DNA from: Cercospora beticola
Taxonomy: Eukaryota; Ascomycota; Dothideomycetes; Mycosphaerellales; Mycosphaerellaceae
Direction: 5' to 3'
DNA: 64,000 nucleotides
Assembly (NCBI RefSeq): GCF_033473495.1
Contig: NC_088935.1
Span: forward strand, 3,286,001-3,350,000
Shown here one piece after another: positions 11,531 through 21,965 of this stretch (the stretch's first letter is position 1; each line of letters begins with the position of its first letter). A model generated the notes under the pieces. The model was not told the origin of the DNA. It was given only the letters and a program-made list of their open reading frames with translations, and made no database searches. The position numbers and the translations under genes are program-made.

Positions 11531-12018
11531 ATGCACAGCTTCCAGCAAATCATCGCCTCGGCCATCTTTGGCCTCGCGGTCGCAAACCCAATGGCTCTCA
11601 ACCCAGCAGAGTAAGCATCTCCTCCGATCAAGAATTCCAACGCAGACCTAACCACTCCCCTCCTCACAGCTCCTCCAACCTGCTCTTCACTCGCCAGGCC
11701 GAACCCAGCCAAACCATTTCCTGCCCAAGCATGAACGGCACCCTCGTCATCTCGAGCGGCAAATCCTTCATCGTCGAATGCGGAATGGATCACGCAGGCG
11801 GAGACTTGCCCAACCAGCCCGTCTACGTCAACAGTCTCGCACAGTGCATCAGCAAGTGTGCTCAGAACCCTGCATGCGTGGATTTCACGCTCTCGGGAGC
11901 TGCGTGCTACATGAAAGGATCTGTTGGCCCAACGGTTTATGGTGGAGTCAATGGCGCTAGACTTGTGAATGATGAGGGTGCTGGTGAGGTTTACTTGACT
12001 TGCGGCACAGTTGTGTAA
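11531..12018 (+). CDS. Secreted small cysteine-rich protein, PAN/apple-like
   Basis: Exons 11531-11610 and 11670-12018, separated by a 59-nt intron (GTAAGC..CACAG), encode 142 residues. The N-terminus (MHSFQQIIASAIFGLAVANP) is a signal peptide. The mature part has the cysteine spacing of a PAN/apple-like fold: CPSMNGT, then a segment ending VECGMDHAGG, then LAQCISKCAQNPACVDF, ACYMKG and a final LTCG. Such domains bind protein or carbohydrate and are common in fungal wall or secreted proteins. The position of ISKC..NPAC followed by a hydrophobic strand and a single later cysteine is the main evidence. The function is unknown; it is small, secreted and cysteine-rich, so effector-like by those criteria only. 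Confidence 0.75.
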
Positions 12019-12546
12019 TCCATAGGCTCCATTGAGATGGAAACCGCATCGGTGTTTTGTTCCGGGGGTTGGGTTGTGGCTTGGTGGAAAGTGCAACTGG
12101 AAAAAAAGGTTCATAGCTTATCGCCTATGCGTCAAATACCACGAAGCATTGAGCCAAGCAACACTCACAGATCAGATCTATGGCCCAGCTTCGGCACGTC
12201 TTGTTCCTTGTAGGCGAAGCAAAGACCCACTGTGCTTGGGATGCTTGGCTTCAAGCAAAGAACTGTGGAGAGGCACTAGACCCCAGGTGTTCTGACAAGG
12301 ATTGGAACATCAGTCGAAACTCGACTGATCAAAAAAGTAAAGAAGATATGTCTAGAGAGTGTCATCGCAGGAACTCGTTATTGTACATGTGTTCGTCAGA
12401 ATAGCAACCTTTTAGCCCACATGTCCACATCCAACGCCGTGAGAATCCAATCTCGGGGCAGCACGCGTCGATAGAAACATCAAATCTGATTCCGTAGCAT
12501 TAGCATTATGCTGTTCTGTCTGTCTTTATGTCCAACGCCAATGCAT
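12019..12546. other. Convergent intergenic region
   Basis: This is the 3' space between the PAN-like gene (plus) and the GH76 gene (minus). Only short frames without features occur; no terminator-like or RNA element is evident. Confidence 0.4.
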
Positions 12547-14005
12547 TTATGCAACCATCCACCACGCTCCGCCGACCAGACCAACGATCACCAGTGCGGA
12601 TATGATACCAGCGCCTGCGCGATCCGCAGCGGTGATAGCACTGGGAGGTGCAAGCGGATTCTTATCACCGCCAAGACCAACGTTCAAGTCGCCGGCCTTG
12701 GAAGATGCACCAGTCTTGTTTCCGAGAGGTCCTGGTACAAGATCGATCAGGTTGCTCTGAATGACTTCGAGAGCATTCATCTGTTGTCCTACACCCATGC
12801 CTCCATCGAACACGCCTTCGGTCCACTTGGTCCCGCAGAATTGGCCGGTGGCACCTCCAGTACATGTCTTCGCAGCAGCTTCAGCAGATGCAGCGATCAG
12901 CGGAACAATAGTGTCGTGTGTCCAGGGCGCAACTTTGGTCGTAGCTGCCATCCATCTTGACAGGTAGGCTTTGAACGATTGCTGATCCACGTTGCAATTT
13001 CCGGAAGGTTCGCAAGCCACCTCGTACATAATCTGACCTTGGAAGAAGATCTTGATTGCGCCGTCAAGCATACCTTGGGTACGCTCGCGCCACTTTGCTT
13101 CATCTGCTGTGCCTTGTGTCTAAAACCTGTCAGTACATAGCATCGAACCAGGTGAATTGATAAAACTTACGAAATTCCACATGGTCGCAGCGCCGTAGAG
13201 GAAGACGCCAGCGTTGTAGGACCATTGGATGTGGTTCAGCTCAGTGCAGTTGAGCGTATCATCAGAACCGTCGTAGACAAAGTATTCATTACTGATAAGA
13301 CCGACGCTCGTAGTCCAGTCCCACATGCGGCTAGCCAGATCGGCAAAGGTGGAGTTGCCCGTATAAAGGGCCAGACGAGCGCCTAGATTGAAATAGCAGC
13401 CATTCGAGATGGCGTTCTTGTAGTTGTAACCGTTGTTGAATGTGAAAATCTGCCATTTGAGGCCTCCGCCACAGGATGTCGTGTCCCATCGTACTGTCTG
13501 AGAGTTGAAAACAGCTAGAGCCAGTTCTAGCCATTGTGGTTTGTCCTCTGGAGGATTGGGAAAGTTCGCTTCGGCTGCGGTCATGGCGGCAATACCTGTA
13601 CGCATGTCAACACATCATGTCCCAATTCCGACATACGGAGAACGCACCCCAGAATGCCTGATCATCATTACCCAACGACTTTGACTGGTTGGGAGGCATG
13701 TAGTTCTCATCGGGTCCGACCTGGAACAGCATAGCCTCTGTCGTGACGCCATTGTATGTCGAGTCGCCCGTATAGTACCAGTAATCAATCATTGCGCCGA
13801 ACATGGCACCGGCTTCCCACCAGTAGTATGGGCCAGGGAGCAGACCTGGAATGCCTCCAGTCACGTTGCCCTTGTAGAAGCTCATCATGCCATCTGCGCA
13901 TGTCCTCGCAGCTGCTTTGATGCTACTCTGATCGTTGAGATTCAACTCGATGGCCGCGGCAGAGCGCGCCGCCAGCAGCGCGCCGAGCACAGATGCCGCC
14001 TTCAT
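12547..14005 (-). CDS. GPI-anchored GH76 mannosidase, Dfg5/Dcw1 family
   Basis: Three exons on the minus strand (14005-13648, 13595-13171, 13119-12547) with introns of 52 and 51 nt encode 451 residues. Family members process cell-wall glycoproteins at the plasma membrane or wall, acting on GPI-linked mannan and cross-linking proteins to the wall. Visible features are a signal peptide ([18 protein letters not shown]), the GH76 core starting [18 protein letters not shown], the catalytic Asp pair D114-D115 in [10 protein letters not shown], the [19 protein letters not shown] segment completed across the second splice, and a hydrophobic C-terminus ([19 protein letters not shown]) typical of a GPI signal. 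Length and domain order match Dfg5/Dcw1 (about 450 residues). Fungi usually carry several paralogues; which one this is cannot be told from sequence alone. Confidence 0.92.
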
Positions 14006-14873
14006 GGTCGCGCGACGTGAGCGTCGAAGGGGCTATGGAAGCGCCGGACACGGCGAGTGATGCGATGAGCGGGCGAGTATCGTCGGAGGATGAGGGTATG
14101 GCCGACGGAGTCTCTTCGCTGCAGTCCCAGGCGTTGTTCGGTGCAGTCTTGGTAACGCGCAAGCCTTTGCCAGTGTCGCGGCAAAACAGGCCACGGAGGT
14201 GGCGGAGCGACTTGGCGCTCGTGAGCTGGGATCCAGAGGCAGTCCAGGCGGCGGACAGATAGCGACAGCGGATCAGTGAACGAGCGGAAAGGCGTGAGAC
14301 AGATGTCAGGCGGCGGCGGAGGAGGGCGGAGAGTGTTGATGAGGAGGAAGTGAGCGTTCCTGCAGTCCTGCACGACGGGACGATGCTGCGTCGCAACGAA
14401 GGCTTAGCGCACGTGCCGTTGGGAGTTAACTAGCGTCCACCAGTGGATCTCGCCCCCTGGGGCTCGCTTGTTGTCCTTCTGCAGCCAATCGACGCCTTCA
14501 GCCCTGCGCATCTTCAACCTGGCGCACGGAAGAGCGCTGACTTCGCCTCCGCCACAGAGCCCATTCCTAGCATCTTCCTCGTCTGTATCGGACAGAATAC
14601 GGCAGTGAATTGCAAGCCTTGCGTATCGGACAGCGCATGTGTACGCACTTCAGCCGCGATTGACGGGGATGATTTGACGTCTCTCCAATCAATACGCTCG
14701 CCCAATGCCGGCCACTAACGGAGGTACGAAGTCTGCGACTTGGCTCCCCATGTCTTAACATATTCACTCGATGGTTTGTCCTTGACGCCCTGCACCTTCT
14801 GCACGACCACACGAGTCGTTGTGCACTGCATGCGACACTTAAGCTGCACGCCACTGCGTTCTCCTTGATCGTC
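14006..14873. other. Divergent promoter region, GH76 and TYW3
   Basis: A spacer of about 870 bp between divergent genes. It contains a CACGTG palindrome at 14410-14415. Minus-strand frames over 13923-14396 overlap the GH76 start in another frame and look like chance. No RNA gene is seen. Confidence 0.4.
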
Positions 14874-15826
14874 ATGCCCAAACAAGACATTTTCCAAGAG
14901 AAAAAACGAAAGATTCTACAAGCACTGAGTAAACCGGACGACGAATATACAGACTCGTCGCCCATAGGCGCTGTTGACCCGAACATACGACAGCTCGTAG
15001 ACCAAATCAACGAGACTGATGGCTATGTCACAACGAGTAGCTGCGCCGGGCGAATCTCCGTATTCCTGGAAGGAGCCGCAAAAGTGAAAGATGACAGCGG
15101 CATCGACGAAGGCAGGACTTCTTCATCCGCTCAAGGCAAGGGTGGTGGCAGCTGGCTTTTCGTCTCGCACGACCCGGTAGACGTGCGAACTGTTCAAGAA
15201 TACGGCGCTCTATTCGAATTATTCTCACTGCCGAAAGATGCCCGCAGATCTTTCCCGTCGGCAGACGAAAACGTCAGGTTTGTGCATTTCAAGTTCGAGC
15301 CTATGGTATGTGGAACATTTCACTTTCTGTTTGCTTTCTCTTCTCATCTGTTACTCAGATCCTCCACATTCTCACCTCTTCTCTTGCGCACGCTCAACAC
15401 TGCCACTCAGCAGCCATGTCAGCTGGCTTTCGCGAATCTGGCATCGTAGGCGTCACAGGCTCCGAACCCACGCCACATGTTGCTGTGCGCACGCAAGGTC
15501 TCGCTTTGGAGAGTATCATTGCATATCAAGACAGTGCTGGGGCCATATGGCCAATGGTACCGGAACAGTATCTACTGACGCTTTTGAATCTTGCGAATCA
15601 GCGCTTTGTCGCGAATGCGGAGAGGAAGGAACGTTTTGCTCGCAATTTGCTACAATCTAAGGGGGAAGATCACAGAAAAGGTGACGCGGGTGACTGGGAG
15701 CCTGCAGATGTTAGGCGAGAGAGGAAGCGAGCTGAAGGTCTAAAGCGGAAGGAGGAGCTACAGAGACTGCAGCAGTCAGGGAGCGCAGAGCTGGAGAAGG
15801 AACATCATGACAACGAAGTCTCATAG
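14874..15826 (+). CDS. TYW3: tRNA wybutosine-synthesizing protein 3
   Basis: Two exons (14874-15305, 15359-15826) and a 53-nt intron (GTATGT..CTCAG) encode 299 residues. TYW3 is the S-adenosylmethionine-dependent methyltransferase that acts on the tricyclic imidazopurine at position 37 of tRNA-Phe on the way to wybutosine, supporting reading-frame maintenance. The N-terminus MPKQDIFQEKKRKILQAL, the TSSCAGRISVFLEG motif near residue 55 and the GSWLFVSHD strand are family hallmarks. After the splice, SAGFRESGIVG followed by VAVRTQGLALE matches the C-terminal half. The tail is a charged coil (ERKRAEGLKRKEELQRLQ) usual in fungal members. The start is the only ATG that gives the full conserved N-terminus. 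Confidence 0.93.
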
Positions 15827-16294
15827 CATTGAATCAACGTGGAAGATACCTGAGGGCGTGGAATTCTCTGCACCTTAGGACATCAAAGTGATTGGGTTTG
15901 TACTACTTGTGGGCGCTAATCGACGAGATGATCGTCAGGCAAGAAGCAAGACAGGACTAGCGAATTTCGAAGTCGAGCCTCTCTGTTCAATATGTCCACA
16001 AGCATCTTGCAAGCCGCCAGAGAAGGTTTCCCTACGTGAAGCTCCATGCAAAATGCTCATGCTTCAAAGCCATCCACTCCTGCCAAAAGGAGCGACAAAG
16101 GCAAATAAGCCGCGAGATGAGTTGTAGAAAGCGGTGTTGTGTGCCGCACTCCAAAAGCAATGAGCAATCCTCCAACTCTGCCATGTACTGCGCTGGCTGT
16201 TTTTGTTGTGCTCGCCTCAACGATGCTCCTCATTGCGAGGGACGCAGACCGGTCTGAGGCCTAGAGGCCTGCACCCAGAAAGTGTGCCTCAACA
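15827..16294. other. Convergent intergenic region
   Basis: A 468-bp spacer between the TYW3 and DNA methyltransferase 3' ends. Short frames on both strands show no features. Confidence 0.4.
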
Positions 16295-18694
16295 CTAGTC
16301 AATGTCAATGGGAGTCAAGTACTCCTCCACAAGCTTGTCGGTCTTTTTCAGAGCTTTGATGCAGCTCCGAAAGAGCTTCTCAGCGAAGACAGGCGGGACG
16401 GCGTTTCCGATCTGTAGTCCGACCATTTGCTTGCCACCACAGAAGCTGTGGTACCATGGAAACCCCTGGAGCTGGGCTTTTTCTTGAAAAGTGAAGTCGC
16501 GTGTGCCAGACGGGTGATAATTATTGGAGTGCTTGTCGCGGCGATAACCCCCGCTGGACGTGATGCAACCAATTAGCTGGACATTGGGGTTGTATGGTGC
16601 TCGTTCTCCTGGCTCGCGTGTCACAGCGTGCTGCATAACTTCTCTGTTGTGGCCAGGCCGCTGAACCTGATCAAGGATGTTGCGAATCGTCACAAATGGC
16701 TTCAGACCTGGGCCGTGAGTGCGCTCAGGCCAATCGGGCAGAGCTTGCCCTGGGCTATGCACAATCGTTAGTAGCTAGAAATCAAACGTTGATAAGGACA
16801 AAACGTACCACGAGGCAATGACGATCAACCGGTGCCGACCCTGAGGGTTGCCGTAATCTCGTAATACGTGAGATTGCCATCTGACGTTGTAGTCATTCGC
16901 GATTAGGGTGTGAATTTGTGACCGTAGATGCTGCCCGTCGTCCTTACTGAGAATGCCGGTAACCTGTTCCATCGTGACCAGGCGCGGCTTGCACATCTGC
17001 AGAAGTTTTCCAAAGGTGCCGTAGGATAGAGCGATATTTACGGCGTCTTTCTCGGGGTTCAGTCCTCTATTGGCTCTTGAATGACCCTGACACGGGAAAC
17101 TGACGTGCATCACGTCCACGCGGTATGATCCATCTATCTGAACGAAGTCCGTCATGTCGATCTCAAGAACAACATCGCCGCCAAAGTTGAGGCGTAGTGT
17201 TTGACATGCGTCGGGCATGTTATCGACGAGATATTCGAGCTTCAGGCCTGCCAGTTCCGCGCCACGGGATGTGCCGCCGCCTCCTGCGCAAATGTCTGCG
17301 AATGTATACGTTGTCTTATGGTGACGGCGAGCCGACGACGTGGGAACCGTGGCATTGCCTTCCCCCTTCCAACGGGAGCTTGATTGGCTTGGTAGATCCT
17401 CGGTTGCCTTGAAGACGAATTCCTCAACTTCGCCAGTCTCGGGATTCGTAACAGTGATCCTCTCAACGGCATCGCGGGCACGATCGGCTCCTGTCACGGT
17501 ACCCAGCTCAGATTCACTCAGAGTCAAATCCACCATGCCGTCCACGAGCCTCTTCGGGCGCTTTGGACCCGCGCCACTGGAACGTTGGCTGCTTTCTGGA
17601 TCCGCCTTGCGCTTTGGAGCGCCGTGGCCGAAGTTAAGTCCCGGGTCAGAATTCGCAAAGACTTCATGCCGCTGCAGGCCGAGACCTCTAAACGTTGCGA
17701 GCTTCGAAACTGGATTCAGACCATGGCCAGGGTCGCATTCGTCTCGCTCCAGTTGGCGAAACTGCCAGCCGACGATTTTGTTCCGCTGCAAATCCACCTC
17801 TTCGATAAATTTCCATCGACAGGTCAGAGGTCCATTGGCTTCTCTGTTTTCCACACACTCCAGACATGACTGGTCCTCGGCGGATATCAGACCTCTCGTG
17901 TGTCTCTCACATCGGTATTCATATTTCTGGAACTTGGAAGCCGTCTCATCCCATGGCGTATTGGTGTACTGCACATCCCGCACTAGCCCGACCTGTCCCA
18001 ATGGTCGGAAAATCAGGCTCTCGCCGAGCTTTGGAACTTCTCCGTTGTTCGTCATTCGCACGATGGCGCAAAGTTCGTTCTTGCGACGAGGCAGCCAACT
18101 ATGTAGCTCCCATCCGTGCCGGTTGATGCGTCGGTCAATGTGTCCGTGGCGCTGAAGCATATTGCCGCCAACGAGAATATTGTGTGGCGCCGTGCTATCT
18201 CGCACCACGACAGCGATCCGCATAAAGGAGCCATCATCAAGAGCTACGCTTACGCCAGAACCAATGATCTGGTCGTACCGTGTCTCCGCAAAGTCCAATA
18301 GCTCATGCCCTGGTGGAGTGGCAACACGCTGCACAGTGGCGAGTGCCTCTGCCGTAACATTCTCCTCGAGGTTCTCGTCGTCGTCACTGTCGATGACGAT
18401 GACACCGTAGTCGTCATGAACTGGGCTCTTCGAATTTTTCGTGCCACGCTGGGTCGAGTGGGCGTCCGGTGATAGATGCGGTTGGAAGCGCGGAGCTCCT
18501 TCAGTTGACGCGCTGTGAGAATTGGTTTTCTTGCTTGACGAAATCACCACGAGTTCATCATCACTGTCATCCAGCATAATTGGTCCGGGCGACATTGTGT
18601 GCGAGCTGGCCCGCGAAGATGTGCTTGATCCGAGCCGTCTTAGGGGAGCAGTCGTCTGCTTAGAGGCGGGCGAGATGGAGTGTTCCGGCGCCAT
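16295..18694 (-). CDS. C5-cytosine DNA methyltransferase, RID/Masc1-like
   Basis: Minus-strand exons 18694-16809 and 16754-16295 (54-nt intron with a CTAAC branch site) encode 781 residues. The C-terminal methyltransferase has the ordered C5 motifs: motif I TFADICAGGGGTSRGAELAG (about 464), motif IV SFPCQGHSRAN with catalytic C535, motif VI as EQV (about 576) rather than ENV, motif VIII QGRHRLIVIAS, and motif X LQIGNAVPP. An intermediate region (about 170-330) with GESLIFRPLGQVGLVRDVQ looks BAH-like. The N-terminus is acidic and Ser-rich. Overall length is close to Neurospora RID (about 845) and much shorter than DIM-2 (about 1450), so a RID/Masc1/DmtA assignment is preferred; a DIM-2-related enzyme is the alternative. 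RID is required for repeat-induced point mutation. The ATG at 18694 was chosen; the open frame upstream lacks another ATG. Confidence 0.85.
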
Positions 18695-19736
18695 GATGAG
18701 GTGCGAGAGTTGCTTGCCCGAGTCGGTGTCTTGTCTAAGGCATATGCAAGACGTGGCTTGCAATGTCTGTCAAAAGTCGCGCCGGAACTCACCAAAGTGA
18801 GATGTCGGAGGTGGGCAACGCAAACCGCAAACTGCAAAATGCGAAAAGTCAGTGGTGTGGGCGACGAGCATTGTTGAAAGAGGCGCCGAGCAAGGATCGT
18901 TTGTGCAGAACTTTGTTTTGTCAACGGTGAGTCGAGCAAACGAGCGCTCATGCATGAGCTCAACGTAGTGAGGAAGGAACTGATGAAGTGGACAAGAGAC
19001 GTTAGCCTAAGTGAAGTGAAGTCAGATATCGACGAAGACGGAAGCAGAAGCAGCATCGCCTGCGCATGTCTCCTTTTCGGACAATCCAGCAATGTCGCTC
19101 CAGGTGCGCGGGAGCAGTGACCTCAATATGCATTTCGAAACCCGCCATGTGAGCTGTAGCATCTACGGCTGTTTCTAGACAGCTGAACAATTCCTGTTGA
19201 TGGGCGATGGTCGTTGGATGTTGGCGCAAGTGAAGTGAAGTGAAGTGGAAGCCGAGCTCCGCACTCGGCCCTGGAAGCGGGATTGAGCCGTGGGACATGG
19301 CAAGGCTTTTTGAAAAGTTTCCGTCATGCTCGCGATCTTACCCTCGAGAACAATGTATCCTCACGCTGCCCGTCACGCAATTCCCCGGCGCGAGCGCTCC
19401 TGCTGCGATGCAATCCTCCACCTAGACGCCCGCGCGCAGCTTACCACCGCCTCGCCATCCTCGCCGCCTCCGCCGACCCGCATTCCCCCATAGCGAGCAA
19501 CGAGGACCCCCGCATAGGTCAAGTACGTCGCGCGTCGCATTTCTCTTCTCCGATTCCATGATGAACTATGGTTTCCATATAGATGTTAGACTGAGCCGTC
19601 ATGGCATGAAACACCAATACTGATAGACAACCACCCGCCTACCTCACTTTCTGCACGCCGGATCGTGGCATCTGCTAATCATTCGGCTTTGCAGCTTCTT
19701 TTCCACTACAACCTACAGCCCCCGCTATAAACCAAG
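18695..19736. other. Divergent promoter, methyltransferase and ADE4
   Basis: About 1 kb between divergent starts. It carries two short AAGTG tandem tracts (19009-19022 and 19228-19247). Plus-strand frames such as 19283-19561 lack features. A TATAAA just 13 bases before the ADE4 ATG is too close to act as its TATA box. Confidence 0.4.
19228..19247 (+). repeat. (AAGTG)4 short tandem repeat
   Basis: Four perfect copies of a 5-bp unit in the promoter between the methyltransferase and ADE4. A second tract with nearly three copies is at 19009-19022 in the same phase and orientation. It is either a microsatellite or clustered binding sites; the sequence cannot say which. Confidence 0.7.
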
Positions 19737-21577
19737 ATGTGCGGCATTCTCGCAGTCATCCTCGCCAGCCAGAGCGCTGATGCTGCGCCTGAGCTGCACC
19801 AAGCTCTGTACTGTACGTGGAGGCTGTGTCCTTGAGGCTTTGAGCTTGCCTAATACCTTCGACAGATCTACAGCATCGTGGTCAAGATGCCTGCGGTATT
19901 GCAACCTGCTCAAGAGGTGGCAAGATGTACCAGTGCAAGGGTAACGGTCTGGCCTCCAAAGTCTTTCAGGAAGGTCGAAGAGTGGTGGACTTGCCAGGCT
20001 ACATGGGCCTGGCCCATCTGCGATACCCAACCGCCGGCAGTAGTGCCAACTCCGAAGCACAACCGTTCTACGTCAACTCGCCATACGGCATCTGCTTCAC
20101 CCACAACGGCAACCTCATCAATGCGCCGGAGCTGAAAGAGTATCTCGATCAAGTGGCACACAGACACATCAACACCGAGTCGGACAGTGAGCTTATGCTG
20201 AACGTCTTTGCAGACGAGCTCAACGAAACTGGAAAGGCCAGAATCAACTCAGAGGATTGCTTCAGCGCCCTGGAGCGCATGTACAGGAGATGTAAAGGTG
20301 GCTGGGCATGCACTGCCATGTTGACTGGCTTTGGTCTGATCGGCTTCCGCGACGCATATGGTATCCGTCCCATGGTTATTGGTGAGCGACAGTCCGAGGA
20401 TGTTGAAGGCGGGATGGACTATATGATGGCCTCCGAGTCGGTCGCCCTGGACCAAAATGGCTACACCAACATCCAGGACATACTACCTGGACAAGCTGTC
20501 ATTATCGAGAAAGGCAAGAAGCCAGTCTTCCGACAGGTCAGCCCGCAAGTTGCGTACGCTCCTGACATTTTCGAATACGTCTATTTTGCACGACCGGAGA
20601 GCATCATCGATGGCATATCTGTGTACCGCAGTCGTCAACTCATGGGGTACCGCTTGGCGGAGACGATCCAGAAGCAGCTTTCGCCAGAGGAGCTGAAGAG
20701 CATCGATGCCGTCATTCCACTTCCAGAGACCGCACTGGTCTCAGCCTATGCCGTCAGCAAACACCTCAAGAAGCCCTATTGCCAAGGCTTCATCAAGAAC
20801 CGCTACATCTTCCGCACATTCATCATGCCCTCACAACGCGCAAGACAACGTGGTGTGCGAGCGAAGCTCAATGCTATTCCCATTGAGTTCAAGGGCAAGA
20901 ATGTGCTCCTTGTGGACGACAGTATCGTCCGCGGCACTACGTCCCGAGAGATCGTGCGCATGGCACGCGAGGCTGGCGCCAACAAGGTGTATTTCAGCAG
21001 CTGTGCGCCGCCCATCACTCACTCGCACATTTACGGCATTGACTTGGCAAGCAAAGAAGAACTCGTAGCACATCAGCGTACTGTCGACGACATCGCAAAG
21101 CACATTGGCGCCGACGGAGTGGTCTACCAAAACCTAGAAGATCTCAAAGCTTCTTGCGCGCAGGAAAGTCCGCGAGGTCCAGGCCAGGAGTTCGAGGTCG
21201 GAGTCTTCTGCGGCAAGTATATCACACCTGTCGAGGACTCCTATTTCGAGCACCTGGAACGCATTCGAGGCGAGACGAAGAAGATGAAGGTGATGGAGAA
21301 GGCCATGCAGGCCGTGTCTATGGGCACAGCAGAACCCGAACAAGTGCGCATGGCTGTCAACGGCGTCGCAGTCGCTGAAACCGGTGAAGTCGTGGCTCGA
21401 GATTCTGGCTCGGATGGCGAAGGACGAGTGCCGAAGAAGGAGCGCGTCGACCGCATCTCGCGAGGCAATAGCTTTGCCGGGACCAGGCCGACGCTGAATG
21501 GAGCGAATGGCGATAAGCCGCGCGACAGCCAGGATATGGCGATGCACAATTTGGCTGATCACGATGGGCAGTTGTGA
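19737..21577 (+). CDS. ADE4: Amidophosphoribosyltransferase, purine step 1
   Basis: Exons 19737-19812 and 19866-21577 with a 53-nt intron (GTACGT..GACAG) encode 595 residues. The enzyme makes 5-phosphoribosylamine from PRPP and glutamine, committing flux to purines. It is an Ntn-type glutamine amidotransferase: MCGILAVIL places the nucleophile Cys right after Met1. The splice restores [17 protein letters not shown]. Further family blocks are [18 protein letters not shown] and the PRPP-binding loop [18 protein letters not shown] near 370-390. The tail after about 530 (Ser/Gly/Arg-rich, ending [12 protein letters not shown]) extends past yeast Ade4 (510) as is usual in filamentous fungi. Confidence 0.97.
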
Positions 21578-21965
21578 TGGGTACCTCATGATGTAGATGA
21601 CGCAACGCAAGCATAGACAAATGGGTGGGTGAACTTTCTGGTATTACCAGGCGCTCAGGTTGAAACGATGAGAGGGTCGCTCACGCTGGTCACTTATCGA
21701 TGCCATTCGGTTCGGAGGGCGTCCGTAGCAGAGCTTGTTATCAGCCTCGCAGGGGCGTGTATAGAAAGCAGAAAAATGGCATGCACTGCTACCGTGGCTC
21801 ATCGATTATGTTTCAGCCTTTAGAATATGGTCTGGATGGAGCAGGTGAAACTTCGTTCTTTCTTGGCTATTTACAGGTACGGCACTGTCTCTGTCCGCGT
21901 CTTCTCTCCATTCATAATACAGCGTCTTGAGCACCGATGCAGTCAAGACATGCTGATACATACAA
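21578..21965. other. Convergent intergenic region
   Basis: The spacer between the ADE4 and LAS17 3' ends. The open minus frame continuing from 21.97 kb to 21.81 kb is not coding if the last LAS17 intron is spliced. Nothing else is visible. Confidence 0.4.

Noticed and set aside
12508..12960. Plus-strand 150-codon frame
   Set aside because: It is antisense to the GH76 3' exon, whose catalytic domain and GPI tail are well supported.
19720..19730. TATAAA-like element before ADE4
   Set aside because: It lies only about a dozen bases before the ATG, too close for a core TATA element of that gene.
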